A stretch of DNA of 64,000 bases from NCBI RefSeq assembly GCF_013385825.1, contig NZ_JACAPG010000011.1:295279-359278 (forward strand), in the 5' to 3' direction. The notes beneath the pieces were generated by a model. It did no database searches, was not told the origin of the DNA, and saw only the letters and a program-made list of their open reading frames with translations. Below are positions 36,574 through 47,840 of this stretch, piece by piece. The translations under genes and the position numbers were made by a program. Origin of the DNA: Pseudomonas reactans (GTDB lineage: Bacteria; Pseudomonadota; Gammaproteobacteria; Pseudomonadales; Pseudomonadaceae). The first letter of the stretch is position 1. The number at the start of each line of letters is the position of its first letter.

Positions 36574-38685
36574 ATGCGCACCTCAACGTTTTGCCTGGCG
36601 ACCGCTTTTGTCCTGAGCGGATGTGGATCCTTCCCCGACCGCCTCGATCCGGACGACGACCTGCTGCACGAAGCCCTGCAAGGCACCGGCTCGCAACGCC
36701 CGTCGACCGAGCAAGCCGCGCCGGAAAGCCCACCACCTGCGGTTAAAACGCCAACGCAGCGCCAACTGATCCGTGGCAACCAGCAGTTCATGCGCGGGCC
36801 GGCAGCGCAGCCGGTGGCGAAAGAGGAGGGTGGCGATATCGTCTTCAACTTCGCCGACCAGCCCATCGAAGCGGTGATCAACAGCGTGATGGGCGACCTG
36901 CTGCATGAAAACTACAGCATCGCCCAAGGCGTGAAGGGCAATGTGAGCTTTTCCACCTCCAAGCCGGTGGACAAACAACAGGCGCTGTCGATCCTCGAAA
37001 CCCTGCTGTCCTGGACCGACAACGCCATGATCAAACAGGGTGATCGCTATGTGATTCTGCCCGCCAACCAAGCGGTGGCGGGCAAGCTGGTGCCGCAGAT
37101 GAGCGTGGCGCAACCGTCCAGCGGCCTGTCGGCGCGGTTGTTCCCACTGCGCTACATCTCCGCCACCGAGATGCAGAAACTGCTCAAGCCCTTCGCCCGC
37201 GAGAATGCGTTCCTGCTGGTGGACCCGGCGCGCAATGTGCTGAGCCTGGCTGGCACTCCGGATGAATTGGCCAACTACCAGGACACCATCGACACCTTTG
37301 ACGTGGACTGGCTCAAAGGCATGTCGGTGGGCGTCTTCGGCCTGCAACGGGCGTCCGTGGCCGAGTTGATGCCCCAGTTGCAAAGCCTGTTCGGTCCTGA
37401 CAGCGGCATGCCCCTGGCCGGCATGCTGCGTTTTTTGCCGATTGAGCGGACCAACTCGGTGGTGGCGATTTCTTCCCAGCCGCAGTACCTCAGCGAGGTG
37501 GGCGACTGGATTCGCACCATCGACGAGGGCGGCGGCAACGAGCCGCAGATGTACGTCTACGACGTGCGCAATATGAAGGCCGCCGACCTGGCCAAGTACT
37601 TGCGGCAGATCTACGGCACCGGCGCGATCAAGGACGACACACCGGCCAAGGTCGCGCCAGGCCTGCGCACCACGACCCTGTCGTCACTCAATACCGGCGG
37701 CTTGCAGAACAACCCGCCTGCTGCCGAAGCGCCGGAGCCGGACGAGAAGGCAGTCGCGCCCACCAGCGCGCTCGAAGCCGGCACCCGCATTACCGCGCAA
37801 AAGAGCAGCAATCAACTGCTGGTGCGCACCCGGCCCGCGCAGTGGAAAGAGATCGAAGCGGCGATCAAGCGGCTCGATAACCCGCCGCTGCAAGTGCAGA
37901 TCGAGACGCGGATTCTTGAGGTCAAGCTCACCGGTGAACTGGACTTGGGCGTGCAGTGGTACCTGGGGCGGCTGGCGGGTAATTCCTCCAGCACCACCGT
38001 CGCCAACGTTTCCGGCAGCCAGGGCGCACTCGGCGGGGGTGGGGCGGGGTTGGGGGCGACGGATTCGTTGTTCTACTCGTTTGTCAGTTCGAATCTGCAG
38101 GTGGCGTTGCATGCGCTGGAAACCAATGGCCGCACCCAGGTGCTGTCGGCGCCGTCGCTGGTGGTGATGAACAACCAGCCGGCGCAGATTCAGGTGGGGG
38201 ACAACATTCCGATCAACCAGACCACGGTGAATACCGGGGATGCGGATACCACGTTGAGCAGTGTCGAGTATGTGCAGACGGGCGTGATTCTGGACGTGGT
38301 GCCGCGGATCAATCCGGGTGGGTTGGTGTACATGGATATTCAGCAGCAAGTCAGTGATGCCGAGAGTCAGAGTGCGAACAGCGACACGCCGGTGAATCCG
38401 CGTATCTCGACGCGCTCGGTGTCGACGCAAGTGGCGGTGCAGAGTGGGCAGACCGTGTTGCTGGGGGGGTTGATCAAGCAGGACAACGGGGAGAGTGTGA
38501 GTGCTGTGCCGTATCTGGGGAAGATTCCGGGGTTGCGGTGGTTGTTTGGGAGTACCAGCAAGTCGAAGGATCGGACGGAGCTGATTGTGTTGATTACGCC
38601 TAAGGTGATTACCAGCAGTGGGCAGGCGCGGCAGGTGACGGATGATTATCGGCAGCAGATGCAGTTGTTGCGGCCAGGGGGGTAG
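36574..38685 (+). CDS. gspD: Type II secretin GspD, lipoprotein type
   Basis: 703 residues from ATG 36574 (a TTG nine bases earlier is also possible). A lipobox (AFVLSGCG, Cys17) shows a lipidated N-terminus. The N0-N3 domains follow (FNFADQPIEAVINSVM; LFPLRYISATEMQKLLKPF; VYDVRNMKAADLAKYLRQI), then the secretin pore domain (VQIETRILEVKLTGELDLGVQW ... VPYLGKIPGLRWLFG). It forms the outer-membrane channel. HxcQ of P. aeruginosa is a known liposecretin that needs no pilotin, and the lipobox suggests the same here. No gspS-like gene is seen. Confidence 0.95.
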   Translation: MRTSTFCLATAFVLSGCGSFPDRLDPDDDLLHEALQGTGSQRPSTEQAAPESPPPAVKTPTQRQLIRGNQQFMRGPAAQPVAKEEGGDIVFNFADQPIEAVINSVMGDLLHENYSIAQGVKGNVSFSTSKPVDKQQALSILETLLSWTDNAMIKQGDRYVILPANQAVAGKLVPQMSVAQPSSGLSARLFPLRYISATEMQKLLKPFARENAFLLVDPARNVLSLAGTPDELANYQDTIDTFDVDWLKGMSVGVFGLQRASVAELMPQLQSLFGPDSGMPLAGMLRFLPIERTNSVVAISSQPQYLSEVGDWIRTIDEGGGNEPQMYVYDVRNMKAADLAKYLRQIYGTGAIKDDTPAKVAPGLRTTTLSSLNTGGLQNNPPAAEAPEPDEKAVAPTSALEAGTRITAQKSSNQLLVRTRPAQWKEIEAAIKRLDNPPLQVQIETRILEVKLTGELDLGVQWYLGRLAGNSSSTTVANVSGSQGALGGGGAGLGATDSLFYSFVSSNLQVALHALETNGRTQVLSAPSLVVMNNQPAQIQVGDNIPINQTTVNTGDADTTLSSVEYVQTGVILDVVPRINPGGLVYMDIQQQVSDAESQSANSDTPVNPRISTRSVSTQVAVQSGQTVLLGGLIKQDNGESVSAVPYLGKIPGLRWLFGSTSKSKDRTELIVLITPKVITSSGQARQVTDDYRQQMQLLRPGG

Positions 38686-38733
38686 GTTGGTGTACATAGG
38701 TGTTTGTTATTGCGCCGTCAACCAGGAGGAATC

Positions 38734-39624
38734 ATGTCTACCGTCGTCCGTCTCGCCCAGGCAGCCGATGCCGAAGGGATCAGCCAGGTCATCCTGGCGG
38801 CCTTGCACAGCAGTAATGCGCGGGACTATCCGATCGATGTGATTGCGCGGGTGGCCAGTAATTTCACGCCTGATGCCGTGTTGGCCTTGCTTAAGCGCCG
38901 CCTGGTACTGGTGGCCATTCAAGATCAAATGATCGTCGCCACCGCTGCCCTTGACGGTAATGTGGTGCGCTCGGTGTTCGTCAATCCAGCCTTGCAAGGG
39001 CAGGGCATTGGCCGGCTGTTGATGATCGAGATTGAACTGCGCGCCCGTGAGGCGGGGGTGACGGTATTGAGCGTGCCGTCATCACTGACGGCCGAACCGT
39101 TCTACACCAAGCTGGGGTTCAACACCGTGCGCGATGTTTACCACGGCAACGAGCGTACGTTGGTGATGGAAAAGGCGTTGCTGTCCCGGCATCCCATCGG
39201 GCCGTACCGCGACCGTCAGCATCGGGCGCAAGTGGTTACGTTGTGGCAGCAGGCCTTTGGCTATGACACTGCCCATAACGTGCCAACCCTGGCGATCGAT
39301 AAGAAGCTGGCCGTCAACGATGGGTTGTTCTTCGTGGCCACGGATAAAAAGACGGTGATCGGAACGGTTCTGGCCGGTTATGACGGCCATCGTGGCTGGC
39401 TGTATTCAGTGGCGGTGCATGCCGACTATCGGCGCCATGGCTTGGGGTCTTCACTGGTTCGCTATGCGGAACAGGCGTTGACCGCCTTGGGTTGCATGAA
39501 GATCAACCTGCAGATCAATGGCGGCAATGACGCGGTGGTGGGGTTCTACGAGGCATTGGGGTATGGGGTGGAGCCGAGGATCAGCATGGGCAAGAAGATC
39601 ACGGTGAATATCCCGGAACAATAA
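38734..39624 (+). CDS. Tandem GNAT acetyltransferase
   Basis: 296 residues from ATG 38734, preceded by AGGAGGA. Two GNAT domains lie in one chain: the first (about 5-145) has the acetyl-CoA loop NPALQGQGIGRLLM, the second (about 160-290) has HADYRRHGLGSSLV. The second domain follows E. coli YpeA closely (VVTLWQQAF, GTVLAGYDGHRGWLYSVAVH, KINLQINGGNDAVVGFYEALGY). Substrates are unknown. It stands alone between the secretion operon and ilvE. The first domain's later part (PFYTKLGF) looks intact, so both sites may be active. Confidence 0.92.
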   Translation: MSTVVRLAQAADAEGISQVILAALHSSNARDYPIDVIARVASNFTPDAVLALLKRRLVLVAIQDQMIVATAALDGNVVRSVFVNPALQGQGIGRLLMIEIELRAREAGVTVLSVPSSLTAEPFYTKLGFNTVRDVYHGNERTLVMEKALLSRHPIGPYRDRQHRAQVVTLWQQAFGYDTAHNVPTLAIDKKLAVNDGLFFVATDKKTVIGTVLAGYDGHRGWLYSVAVHADYRRHGLGSSLVRYAEQALTALGCMKINLQINGGNDAVVGFYEALGYGVEPRISMGKKITVNIPEQ

Positions 39625-39651
39625 AAAAACCCGCCATCTGGCGGGTTTTTT
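39624..39651. terminator. Bidirectional terminator between GNAT gene and ilvE
   Basis: A-run, CCCGCC-ATCT-GGCGGG, T-run. Strong on both strands and shared by the convergent genes. Confidence 0.92.
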
Positions 39652-39660
39652 CAGGGTTGC

Positions 39661-40680
39661 TTAAACCTTGACGATCCAGCCTTCCGGCGCTTCAACGTCG
39701 CCGGTCTGCACACCGGTCAGCTCTTTGTAGAGCTTCTGGGTGATCGGGCCGACTTCGGTCTCGCTGTGGAACACGTGGAGCTTGCCGTTGTACTGGATGC
39801 CGCCGATGGGCGAGATCACCGCAGCCGTACCGCAGGCGCCGGCTTCCTTGAACTGGTCCAGCTTGTCGATGAACACTTCGCCCTCGACCACGTCCAGACC
39901 CAGGCGGGTCTTGGCCAGTTCGATCAGCGACAGGCGGGTGATGCCTGGCAGCACCGAAGGCGACTTCGGCGTGATGAACTGGTTGTCGTGGGTGATCCCG
40001 AAGAAGTTGGCCGAGCCGACTTCTTCGATTTTCGAGTGGGTCATCGGGTCCAGGTAGATCGCGTCGGCAAAACCGGCTTTCTTCGCTTCGGAACCTGGCA
40101 TCAAGCTGGCGGCGTAGTTGCCACCGACCTTGGCGGCACCGGTGCCTTGTGGCGCGGCGCGGTCGAAGGTGGAGATCTGGAAGTTGTGCGGCACCAGGCC
40201 GCCTTTGAAGTAGGCGCCGACCGGGATGCAGAACACGGAGAAGATGAACTCCGGCGCGGTGCGCACGCCGATGTTGTCACCGGTGCCGATCACGAACGGG
40301 CGCAGGTACAGCGCGCCGCCGCTGCCGTACGGCGGGATGAAATGTTCGTTGGCCTTGACCACTTGCTTGCAGGCGTCGATGAACACATCGGTCGGCACAT
40401 GCGGCATCAGCAGGCGCGCGCAGCTGCGTTGCATGCGGGCGGCATTCTGGTCCGGGCGGAACAGGTTGATCGAACCGTCCTTGCAGCGGTAGGCCTTGAG
40501 GCCTTCAAAGCATTGCTGGCCGTAGTGCAGGGCGGTGGAGCCCTCGCTGATGTGCAGCACGTTGTCGTCGGTCAGGGTGCCGTCTTGCCATTCGCCGTTT
40601 TTCCAGACCTGGAGAAACCGCTTGTCGGTCTTGATGTAGTCAAAACCCAGCTTGTCCCAATTGATGCTTTCGTTACCCAT
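39661..40680 (-). CDS. ilvE: Branched-chain amino-acid aminotransferase
   Basis: 339 residues of the class IV fold, type II BCAT. The PLP lysine is K184 in GTGAAKVGGNYAAS; other marks are FEGLKAYR and the GTAAVISPIG segment near the C-terminus. It interconverts Leu, Ile and Val with their 2-oxo acids, which are the substrates of the bkd complex encoded next to it. Both genes point the same way but are separated by a REP pair, so they are probably separate transcripts. Confidence 0.96.
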   Translation of the reverse strand: MGNESINWDKLGFDYIKTDKRFLQVWKNGEWQDGTLTDDNVLHISEGSTALHYGQQCFEGLKAYRCKDGSINLFRPDQNAARMQRSCARLLMPHVPTDVFIDACKQVVKANEHFIPPYGSGGALYLRPFVIGTGDNIGVRTAPEFIFSVFCIPVGAYFKGGLVPHNFQISTFDRAAPQGTGAAKVGGNYAASLMPGSEAKKAGFADAIYLDPMTHSKIEEVGSANFFGITHDNQFITPKSPSVLPGITRLSLIELAKTRLGLDVVEGEVFIDKLDQFKEAGACGTAAVISPIGGIQYNGKLHVFHSETEVGPITQKLYKELTGVQTGDVEAPEGWIVKV

Positions 40681-40770
40681 GACACCCTCTATCGTTGGTC
40701 AAGTCGGTTTTTTTCTGGATGGGCGCAACAATACTTCATTCCCGGGGCCGTTCGCATCCCCCGCGTCCCT

Positions 40771-40871
40771 TGTAGGAGCGAGCTTGCTCGCGAAAAACTC
40801 AAGGGCGCCGCGTTCATTCTGGTTCCACGCGTCATCGTTGGCGATTTTCGCGAGCAAGCTCGCTCCTACAG
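40771..40871. repeat. REP pair (BIME) between ilvE and lpdV
   Basis: Inverted copies at 40771-40793 (TGTAGGAGCGAGCTTGCTCG...) and 40847-40871 with a 53-base spacer. The second copy ends nine bases from the lpdV stop codon. Confidence 0.93.
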
Positions 40872-40880
40872 AGGCTGTGT

Positions 40881-42260
40881 TTACAGGTGCAAGGCGTGGC
40901 CCAAGGCGCGTAGCGCGGCTTCCTGCACCGCTTCGCCGAGTGTTGGATGGGCGTGGATGGTGCCCGCCACGTCCTCCAGGCGCGAACCCATTTCCAGGCT
41001 CAGGCCAAAGGCGGTGGACAGTTCGGAGACGCCAACCCCCACGGCCTGCCAGCCGACGATCAGGTGGTTGTCACGCCGTGCCACCACCCGCACGAAGCCG
41101 GTTTTCGACTCCAGTGTCATCGCCCGGCCATTGGCCGCGAACGGGAAGCTCGACACGATGCAGTCCAGCCCGGCGGCCTTGGCTTCGTCGGGCGTTTTGC
41201 CGACCACCACCAGTTCCGGGTCGGTAAAGCACACTGCCGGAATCGCGGCTGGGTTGAATTCGCGGGACTTGCCGCTGATCAGTTCGGCGACCATTTCACC
41301 CTGGGCCATCGCACGGTGCGCGAGCATCGGCTCGCCGCTCAGGTCGCCGATGGCATACACATTGCGCATGCTGGTCTGGCAACGGCTGTCGATCTTGATC
41401 GCCGCGCCGTTCATCTCCAGGTTCAGCGCTTCGAGGTTCCAGCCTTGGGTGTTGGGTTTGCGACCCACAGCAACCAGCACTTGATCCGTTGCCAGAGACA
41501 GGGTGTCGCCATTCGGGTCGCGTACTTGCAGGCTGCCATCGGCAAAACCGGTGACGCTGTGCTTGAGGTACAGCTTCACGCCCAGTTGCTTGAGGGATTC
41601 ATTCACTGGCTGGGTCAACTCGGCATCGTAGGCCGGCAGGATACGATCCTGTGCCTCGACCACACTGACCTCGGCACCGAGCTTGCGGTAGGCGATGCCC
41701 AGTTCCAGGCCGATATACCCGCCACCCACCACGATCAGGCGCTTGGGCACTCGTGTTGGCGCCAGCGCTTCAGTGGACGAGATGATCGGCCCGCCAATCG
41801 GCAGCATCGGCAGGTTGACGCTTTTCGAGCCGGTGGCCAGCAGCAAGTGTTCGCACTGGATGCGCTGGTCGCCGACGTCGACGGTCTTGCCGTCCACCAC
41901 CTTGGCCCAGCCGTGGATCACCTGCACTTTGTGTTTCTTCAGCAAGGCGGCGACGCCGGTGGTCAGGCGATCGACGATGCCGTCTTTCCATTCCACGCTT
42001 TTGCGGATGTCCAGGGTCGGTACATCCACTTCGATGCCCAGTTGCGAACCCTGGCTGTGGTGGATGGTTTGCTGGAACTGCTCGGCCACGTGGATCAAGG
42101 CCTTGGACGGGATGCAGCCGATGTTCAGGCAGGTACCGCCCAGCGCCTGGCCTTCCACCAGAATCGTCGGGATGCCCAACTGGCCGGCACGAATCGCCGC
42201 CACATAACCGCCAGGGCCGCCGCCGATAATCAACAGCGTGGTATTCAATGTCTGCGTCAT
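40881..42260 (-). CDS. lpdV: Dihydrolipoamide dehydrogenase of the bkd complex
   Basis: 459 residues. FAD-binding [10 protein letters not shown] (13-22), redox disulfide C44/C49 in [12 protein letters not shown]-binding [10 protein letters not shown], and the C-terminal dimer domain with the His-Glu dyad in HAHPTLGE. It reoxidises the lipoyl groups of the branched-chain keto-acid dehydrogenase. Last gene of the bkdA1-bkdA2-bkdB-lpdV operon, four bases after bkdB. Confidence 0.97.
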   Translation of the reverse strand: MTQTLNTTLLIIGGGPGGYVAAIRAGQLGIPTILVEGQALGGTCLNIGCIPSKALIHVAEQFQQTIHHSQGSQLGIEVDVPTLDIRKSVEWKDGIVDRLTTGVAALLKKHKVQVIHGWAKVVDGKTVDVGDQRIQCEHLLLATGSKSVNLPMLPIGGPIISSTEALAPTRVPKRLIVVGGGYIGLELGIAYRKLGAEVSVVEAQDRILPAYDAELTQPVNESLKQLGVKLYLKHSVTGFADGSLQVRDPNGDTLSLATDQVLVAVGRKPNTQGWNLEALNLEMNGAAIKIDSRCQTSMRNVYAIGDLSGEPMLAHRAMAQGEMVAELISGKSREFNPAAIPAVCFTDPELVVVGKTPDEAKAAGLDCIVSSFPFAANGRAMTLESKTGFVRVVARRDNHLIVGWQAVGVGVSELSTAFGLSLEMGSRLEDVAGTIHAHPTLGEAVQEAALRALGHALHL

Positions 42261-42263
42261 GCC

Positions 42264-43523
42264 TTACTCCAGGAACAGGCTGGCGGGTTGTTCGAGCAGG
42301 CCGCGAATGGCCTGGATGAATTGCGCCGCGTCCATGCCATCGACCACCCGGTGATCGAAGGAGCTGGAGAGGTTCATCATCTTACGTACCACGATCTGGC
42401 CCTTGATCACCATCGGCCGTTCAACGATACGGTTGACGCCGACGATGGCCACTTCCGGCAGATTCAGCACCGGCGTGCTGACGATGCCGCCCAAGGCACC
42501 CAGGCTGGTCAGGGTGATGGTCGAGCCCGACAGCTCGTCACGGCTGGCCTTGCCATTGCGCGCAGCCGTGGCCAAACGTGCGATTTCTTCGGCGTTGCCC
42601 CACAGGCTGCGGGCTTCAGCGTGACGCACCACCGGCACCATCAGGCCAACGTCGCTCTGGGTGGCGACGCCCACATGCACCGCGCCGAGGCGGGTGATGA
42701 CCTGGGCTTCGTCGTCGTAACGCGCGTTGATCTGCGGGAAGTCACGCAGTGCCACCACCATGGCGCGCACGATGAACGGCAGCAGGGTCAGCTTGCCGCG
42801 CGTAGCACCGTGTTTCTCGTTGAGGTGCACACGCAACTCGTCGAGGGCGGTGACGTCGATCTCTTCTACATAACTGAAATGCGCGGCACGCCGGGTGGCG
42901 TCCTGCATGCGCTGGGCGATCTTGCGGCGCATGCCGATCACTGGGATCTGTTCTTCGGTGTGGCGTTCGGCGTAAGGGTTGGCAGCCGTTTTGTTTTGCG
43001 TCGGCCCCTGGAGCAAGTAAGCCTCCAGATCTTCGTGCAGAATCCGGCCCGCCGGGCCAGAGCCCTGGACCAGACGCAGTTGAATCCCGGCGTCCAATGC
43101 ATGCTTGCGCACGGCCGGGGAGGCCAATGGGCGTTCGTCGGCTTCACGTGCCACAGGTGCCTGGGCTGCGATAACCGGCGCAGGTTTGCTTTCAACCACG
43201 ACTGGCGCAGGCTTGGCTTCAACTACAGGCGCGGCCTTCGGCGTTTCCTTCACGGCGGGCGCTTCCTTGGCGTTGCCGGCACCTTCCACTTCAATGCTGA
43301 TCAGAATACTGCCCACGGCCATGACTTCCCCCGGCTCGCCGCCGAGGGAAATCACCTTACCGTGCACGGGCGAGGGAATGTCTACCATCGCCTTGTCGGT
43401 CATCACATCCGCCAGTACCTGGTCTTCCACGACCATGTCGCCAACCTTCACATGCCACACCGACAGTTCAACTTCCGCGATGCCTTCGCCAATGTCCGGC
43501 ATCTTGATAACGTGCGTGCCCAT
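42264..43523 (-). CDS. bkdB: Branched-chain keto-acid dehydrogenase E2
   Basis: 419 residues. A lipoyl domain with lipoylated K44 (VMTDKAMVDIP), an Ala/Pro/Lys-rich linker (about 85-135), the peripheral subunit-binding domain (ASPAVRKHALDAGIQLRLVQGSG), and the acyltransferase core ending HRVVDGMDAAQF. It moves the acyl group to CoA. It abuts bkdA2 with no gap. Confidence 0.97.
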   Translation of the reverse strand: MGTHVIKMPDIGEGIAEVELSVWHVKVGDMVVEDQVLADVMTDKAMVDIPSPVHGKVISLGGEPGEVMAVGSILISIEVEGAGNAKEAPAVKETPKAAPVVEAKPAPVVVESKPAPVIAAQAPVAREADERPLASPAVRKHALDAGIQLRLVQGSGPAGRILHEDLEAYLLQGPTQNKTAANPYAERHTEEQIPVIGMRRKIAQRMQDATRRAAHFSYVEEIDVTALDELRVHLNEKHGATRGKLTLLPFIVRAMVVALRDFPQINARYDDEAQVITRLGAVHVGVATQSDVGLMVPVVRHAEARSLWGNAEEIARLATAARNGKASRDELSGSTITLTSLGALGGIVSTPVLNLPEVAIVGVNRIVERPMVIKGQIVVRKMMNLSSSFDHRVVDGMDAAQFIQAIRGLLEQPASLFLE

Positions 43524-44582
43524 TCAGACCTCCATGACCCGTTTCAACGCCGCGCCCACTCGGGACGGCCCTGGGAAATACGCCCACTCTTGCGCGTGCG
43601 GGTAGGGGGTGTCCCAGCCGGTGACGCGTTCGATCGGCGCTTCCAGGTGGTGGAAGCAGTGTTCTTGCACCAGCGACACCAACTCCGCACCAAAGCCGCA
43701 GGTGCGGGTGGCTTCATGCACCACCACGCAACGACCGGTCTTCTTCACGGATTTGACGATGGTTTCCAGGTCCAGCGGCCACAGGCTGCGCAGGTCGATG
43801 ACCTCGGCGTCAATGCCGGTTTCTTCGGCGGCGACTTGCGACACATACACGGTGGTGCCGTAGGTCAGCACGGTAACGGCCGAACCCGGACGCACGATGG
43901 CGGCCACGTCCAGCGGCACGGTGTAATAACCGTCCGGTACTTGGGCTTGCGGGTGTTTCGACCACGGGGTTACCGGACGATCGTGATGGCCATCGAATGG
44001 GCCGTTGTACAGGCGTTTGGGCTCAAGGAAGATCACCGGGTCATCGTTCTCGATGGAGGCGATCAGCAAACCTTTGGCGTCATAGGGGTTCGAAGGCATC
44101 ACCGTGCGCAGCCCGCAGACCTGGGTGAACACCGCTTCGATACTCTGGCTGTGGGTCTGCCCGCCGTAGATGCCGCCGCCGCACGGCATGCGCATGGTCA
44201 GTGGCGCGGTGAACTGGCCGGCCGAGCGGTAACGCAGGCGCGCCGCTTCGGAGATGATCTGGTCGGTGGCGGGGTAGACGTAGTCGGCGAACTGGATCTC
44301 GGCCACCGGACGCAGGCCATAGGCGCCCATGCCCACGGCCACGCCGATAATGCCGCTTTCGGAGATCGGCGCGTCAAACACGCGGGAGCTGCCGTATTTG
44401 GTCTGCAAGCCTTCGGTGCAACGGAACACACCGCCGAAATAACCGACGTCCTGGCCGAACACCACCACGTTGTCGTCGCGTTCGAGCATCACATCCATGG
44501 CCGAGCGCAGGGCCTGGATCATGGTCATGGTGGTGGTGGTCATGGCGGTTTCCACTTCAATACTGTTGTTGTGATCGTTCAT
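43524..44582 (-). CDS. bkdA2: Branched-chain keto-acid dehydrogenase E1 beta
   Basis: 352 residues, beginning MNDHNNSIEVETAM as in the P. putida protein. The transketolase-like core has VVVFGQDVGYFGGVFRCTEGL and LTYGTTVYVSQVAAEE. With BkdA1 it decarboxylates branched-chain 2-oxo acids using thiamine diphosphate. One base separates it from bkdA1. Confidence 0.97.
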   Translation of the reverse strand: MNDHNNSIEVETAMTTTTMTMIQALRSAMDVMLERDDNVVVFGQDVGYFGGVFRCTEGLQTKYGSSRVFDAPISESGIIGVAVGMGAYGLRPVAEIQFADYVYPATDQIISEAARLRYRSAGQFTAPLTMRMPCGGGIYGGQTHSQSIEAVFTQVCGLRTVMPSNPYDAKGLLIASIENDDPVIFLEPKRLYNGPFDGHHDRPVTPWSKHPQAQVPDGYYTVPLDVAAIVRPGSAVTVLTYGTTVYVSQVAAEETGIDAEVIDLRSLWPLDLETIVKSVKKTGRCVVVHEATRTCGFGAELVSLVQEHCFHHLEAPIERVTGWDTPYPHAQEWAYFPGPSRVGAALKRVMEV

Positions 44583-44583
44583 G

Positions 44584-46014
<1,431 letters not shown>

Positions 46015-46500
46015 ATGCGCAAACTGGACCGTACCGATATCGGCATTCTCAACGCCCTGCAGGAGAACGCCCGCATCACCAACGCCGACCTGGCCCGCTC
46101 GGTGAACCTGTCGCCCACGCCGTGTTTCAACCGGGTGAAGGCCATGGAGGAGTTGGGCTTGATCCGTGACCAGGTCACGCTGCTCGACGCCGATCTATTG
46201 GGGCTGCACGTCAACGTGTTCATCCACGTCAGCCTGGAAAAGCAGAATGAGTTGGCGTTGCAGCAGTTCGAAGGCGCGATCTCGGACCGGCCAGAAGTGA
46301 TGGAGTGTTACCTGATGGCCGGCGACCCGGACTACCTGATCCGGGTGCTGGTGCCGACAATCCAGTCGCTGGAGCGCTTCATGATGGACTTTTTGACCAA
46401 GGTGCCGGGCGTCGCCAACATCCGCTCCAGCTTTGCCCTCAAGCAGGTGCGCTATAAAACCGCGTTGCCGTTACCGGCCAACGGCATCAACCTGGGTTAG
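46015..46500 (+). CDS. bkdR: Lrp-family activator of the bkd operon
   Basis: 161 residues. N-terminal HTH ([34 protein letters not shown]) followed by the RAM ligand domain ([18 protein letters not shown]). In P. putida BkdR activates the divergent bkd operon in response to branched-chain amino acids; position and sequence agree. Its stop codon overlaps the stop of the convergent hydrolase gene by three bases. Confidence 0.95.
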   Translation: MRKLDRTDIGILNALQENARITNADLARSVNLSPTPCFNRVKAMEELGLIRDQVTLLDADLLGLHVNVFIHVSLEKQNELALQQFEGAISDRPEVMECYLMAGDPDYLIRVLVPTIQSLERFMMDFLTKVPGVANIRSSFALKQVRYKTALPLPANGINLG

Positions 46501-47360
46501 AGGTGGTTGACCGGAATCTTCAGGTACACCACACCATTGTCCTCCGCCGGCGGCATATTCCCCGCCCGCACATTCACCTGGATCGCCGGCAGCAAGAGCG
46601 TCGGCATCCCCAGCCCTGCGTCGCGCGTGGTGCGCATTTCGACAAACGCGGCTTCATCCACGCCATCATGCACATGGATATTCCCCGCCCGCTGCTCGGC
46701 CACCGTGGTCCGGCACTTTGCCTCACGACCTTCAGGCGGGTAGTCGTGGCAGACGTACAACTCGGTTTCCAGGGGAAAGCCCAGCAACTTGCGCATCGAC
46801 GCATACAACTGCCGCGCATCGCCGCCAGGGAAATCACAGCGCGCCGTACCGACATCCGGCATGAACAGCGTGTCCCCCACCAGGATCAACCGGTCGTCGA
46901 TCAGGTAGGCCATGTCCGCCGGGGTATGCCCGGGCACATGCAGGGCCTGGGCCTTGATCGTGCCGATGTGAAACACCTCATCCGGCGCAAACAGGTGATC
47001 GAACTGCGAGCCATCCACGCGAAATTCCGGCTCCAGGTTGAACAGGTTCTTGAACACGCCCTGCACTGTGCTGATCGACTGCCCGATGGCGATCTTGCCG
47101 CCCAGCGTGCGGCGCAGGTAAGGCGCGGCAGACAAGTGATCAGCGTGGGCGTGGGTTTCCAGCAGCCATTGCACCTGCAGCCCATGCTCGCGCACAAAGG
47201 CGATGACCTTGTCGGCCTGGGCGGTGTCGGTGCGCCCCGAGGCCGGGTCGTAGTTGAGCACCGAATCGACGATGGCGCAGGGGCCGCCGTCGGCTTCATA
47301 AACGACGTAGGTGTAGGTCGAAGAGGCGTCGTCCAGAAAGGCTTGAATCAGCGCTGGCAT
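46497..47360 (-). CDS. Metallo-beta-lactamase-fold hydrolase, persulfide dioxygenase-like
   Basis: 287 residues. The metal motif THAHADH places ligands at H70, H72, D74 and H75, with H145 in HVPGHTP and a later DTLF Asp. The pattern, including [19 protein letters not shown] and [10 protein letters not shown], matches ETHE1/Blh-type proteins, which oxidise glutathione persulfide to sulfite with mononuclear iron. No rhodanese domain is fused. It is divergent from a BigR-like repressor and beside a sulfide:quinone reductase, which supports the sulfur role. Confidence 0.9.
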   Translation of the reverse strand: MPALIQAFLDDASSTYTYVVYEADGGPCAIVDSVLNYDPASGRTDTAQADKVIAFVREHGLQVQWLLETHAHADHLSAAPYLRRTLGGKIAIGQSISTVQGVFKNLFNLEPEFRVDGSQFDHLFAPDEVFHIGTIKAQALHVPGHTPADMAYLIDDRLILVGDTLFMPDVGTARCDFPGGDARQLYASMRKLLGFPLETELYVCHDYPPEGREAKCRTTVAEQRAGNIHVHDGVDEAAFVEMRTTRDAGLGMPTLLLPAIQVNVRAGNMPPAEDNGVVYLKIPVNHL

Positions 47361-47454
47361 GGCGGTTGTCCCGGATGAAGAAAAAAGTAGTTACAATCAG
47401 TTTACGTTTTCACATAATGTTTTGAGCTTAAGTGACAAAAAGGACCCGAGGCAA
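47361..47454. promoter_or_regulatory. Divergent control region of the sulfide cluster
   Basis: 94 A/T-rich bases between the hydrolase and the repressor. CATAAT (47411-47416) is a good -10 candidate for the plus strand. BigR-type repressors bind A/T-rich palindromes in this kind of position, but I see no perfect one. Confidence 0.45.
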
Positions 47455-47790
47455 ATGGAATCTACTCTGAGTGAGGGCGAAGTCGCCCAGTTGCGCGCAT
47501 CGGCGTCCAAGGCCTGTTCCTTGCTCAAGGCCCTGGCCAATGAGGACCGTTTGTTGATCCTGTGCCAGTTGACCCAGGGCGAACGCAATGTCGGCGAACT
47601 GGAAGCCCTGACCGGCGTGCGCCAGCCCACGCTGTCTCAACAATTGGGCATCCTGCGTGATGAAGGGTTGGTCGCCACCCGTCGGGAAGGTAAATACATC
47701 TTCTACGGGTTGGCCAGCCACGAAGTGATTCAAGTGATGAAGACCCTGTCCGGCTTGTACTGCGGCGCGGTCATAAAAAGCTGGGCGTGA
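47455..47790 (+). CDS. ArsR-family repressor, BigR/SqrR type
   Basis: 111 residues from ATG 47455 (MESTLSEGEV), with CGAGG before it. The winged HTH is NVGELEALTGVRQPTLSQQLGILRDEGLV. Cys37 (LLILCQL) and Cys103 (GLYCG) are 66 residues apart, the same spacing as the redox pair in BigR, where a persulfide or disulfide bridge releases DNA; Cys21 is extra. Its neighbours encode the sulfide-oxidising enzymes it should control. The distance to the reductase gene is 50 bases. Confidence 0.92.
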   Translation: MESTLSEGEVAQLRASASKACSLLKALANEDRLLILCQLTQGERNVGELEALTGVRQPTLSQQLGILRDEGLVATRREGKYIFYGLASHEVIQVMKTLSGLYCGAVIKSWA

Positions 47791-47840
47791 CGCCATCCGG
47801 CAGCGACCCTTGTGTGCATGTATGACAAAGGCGATAGACC

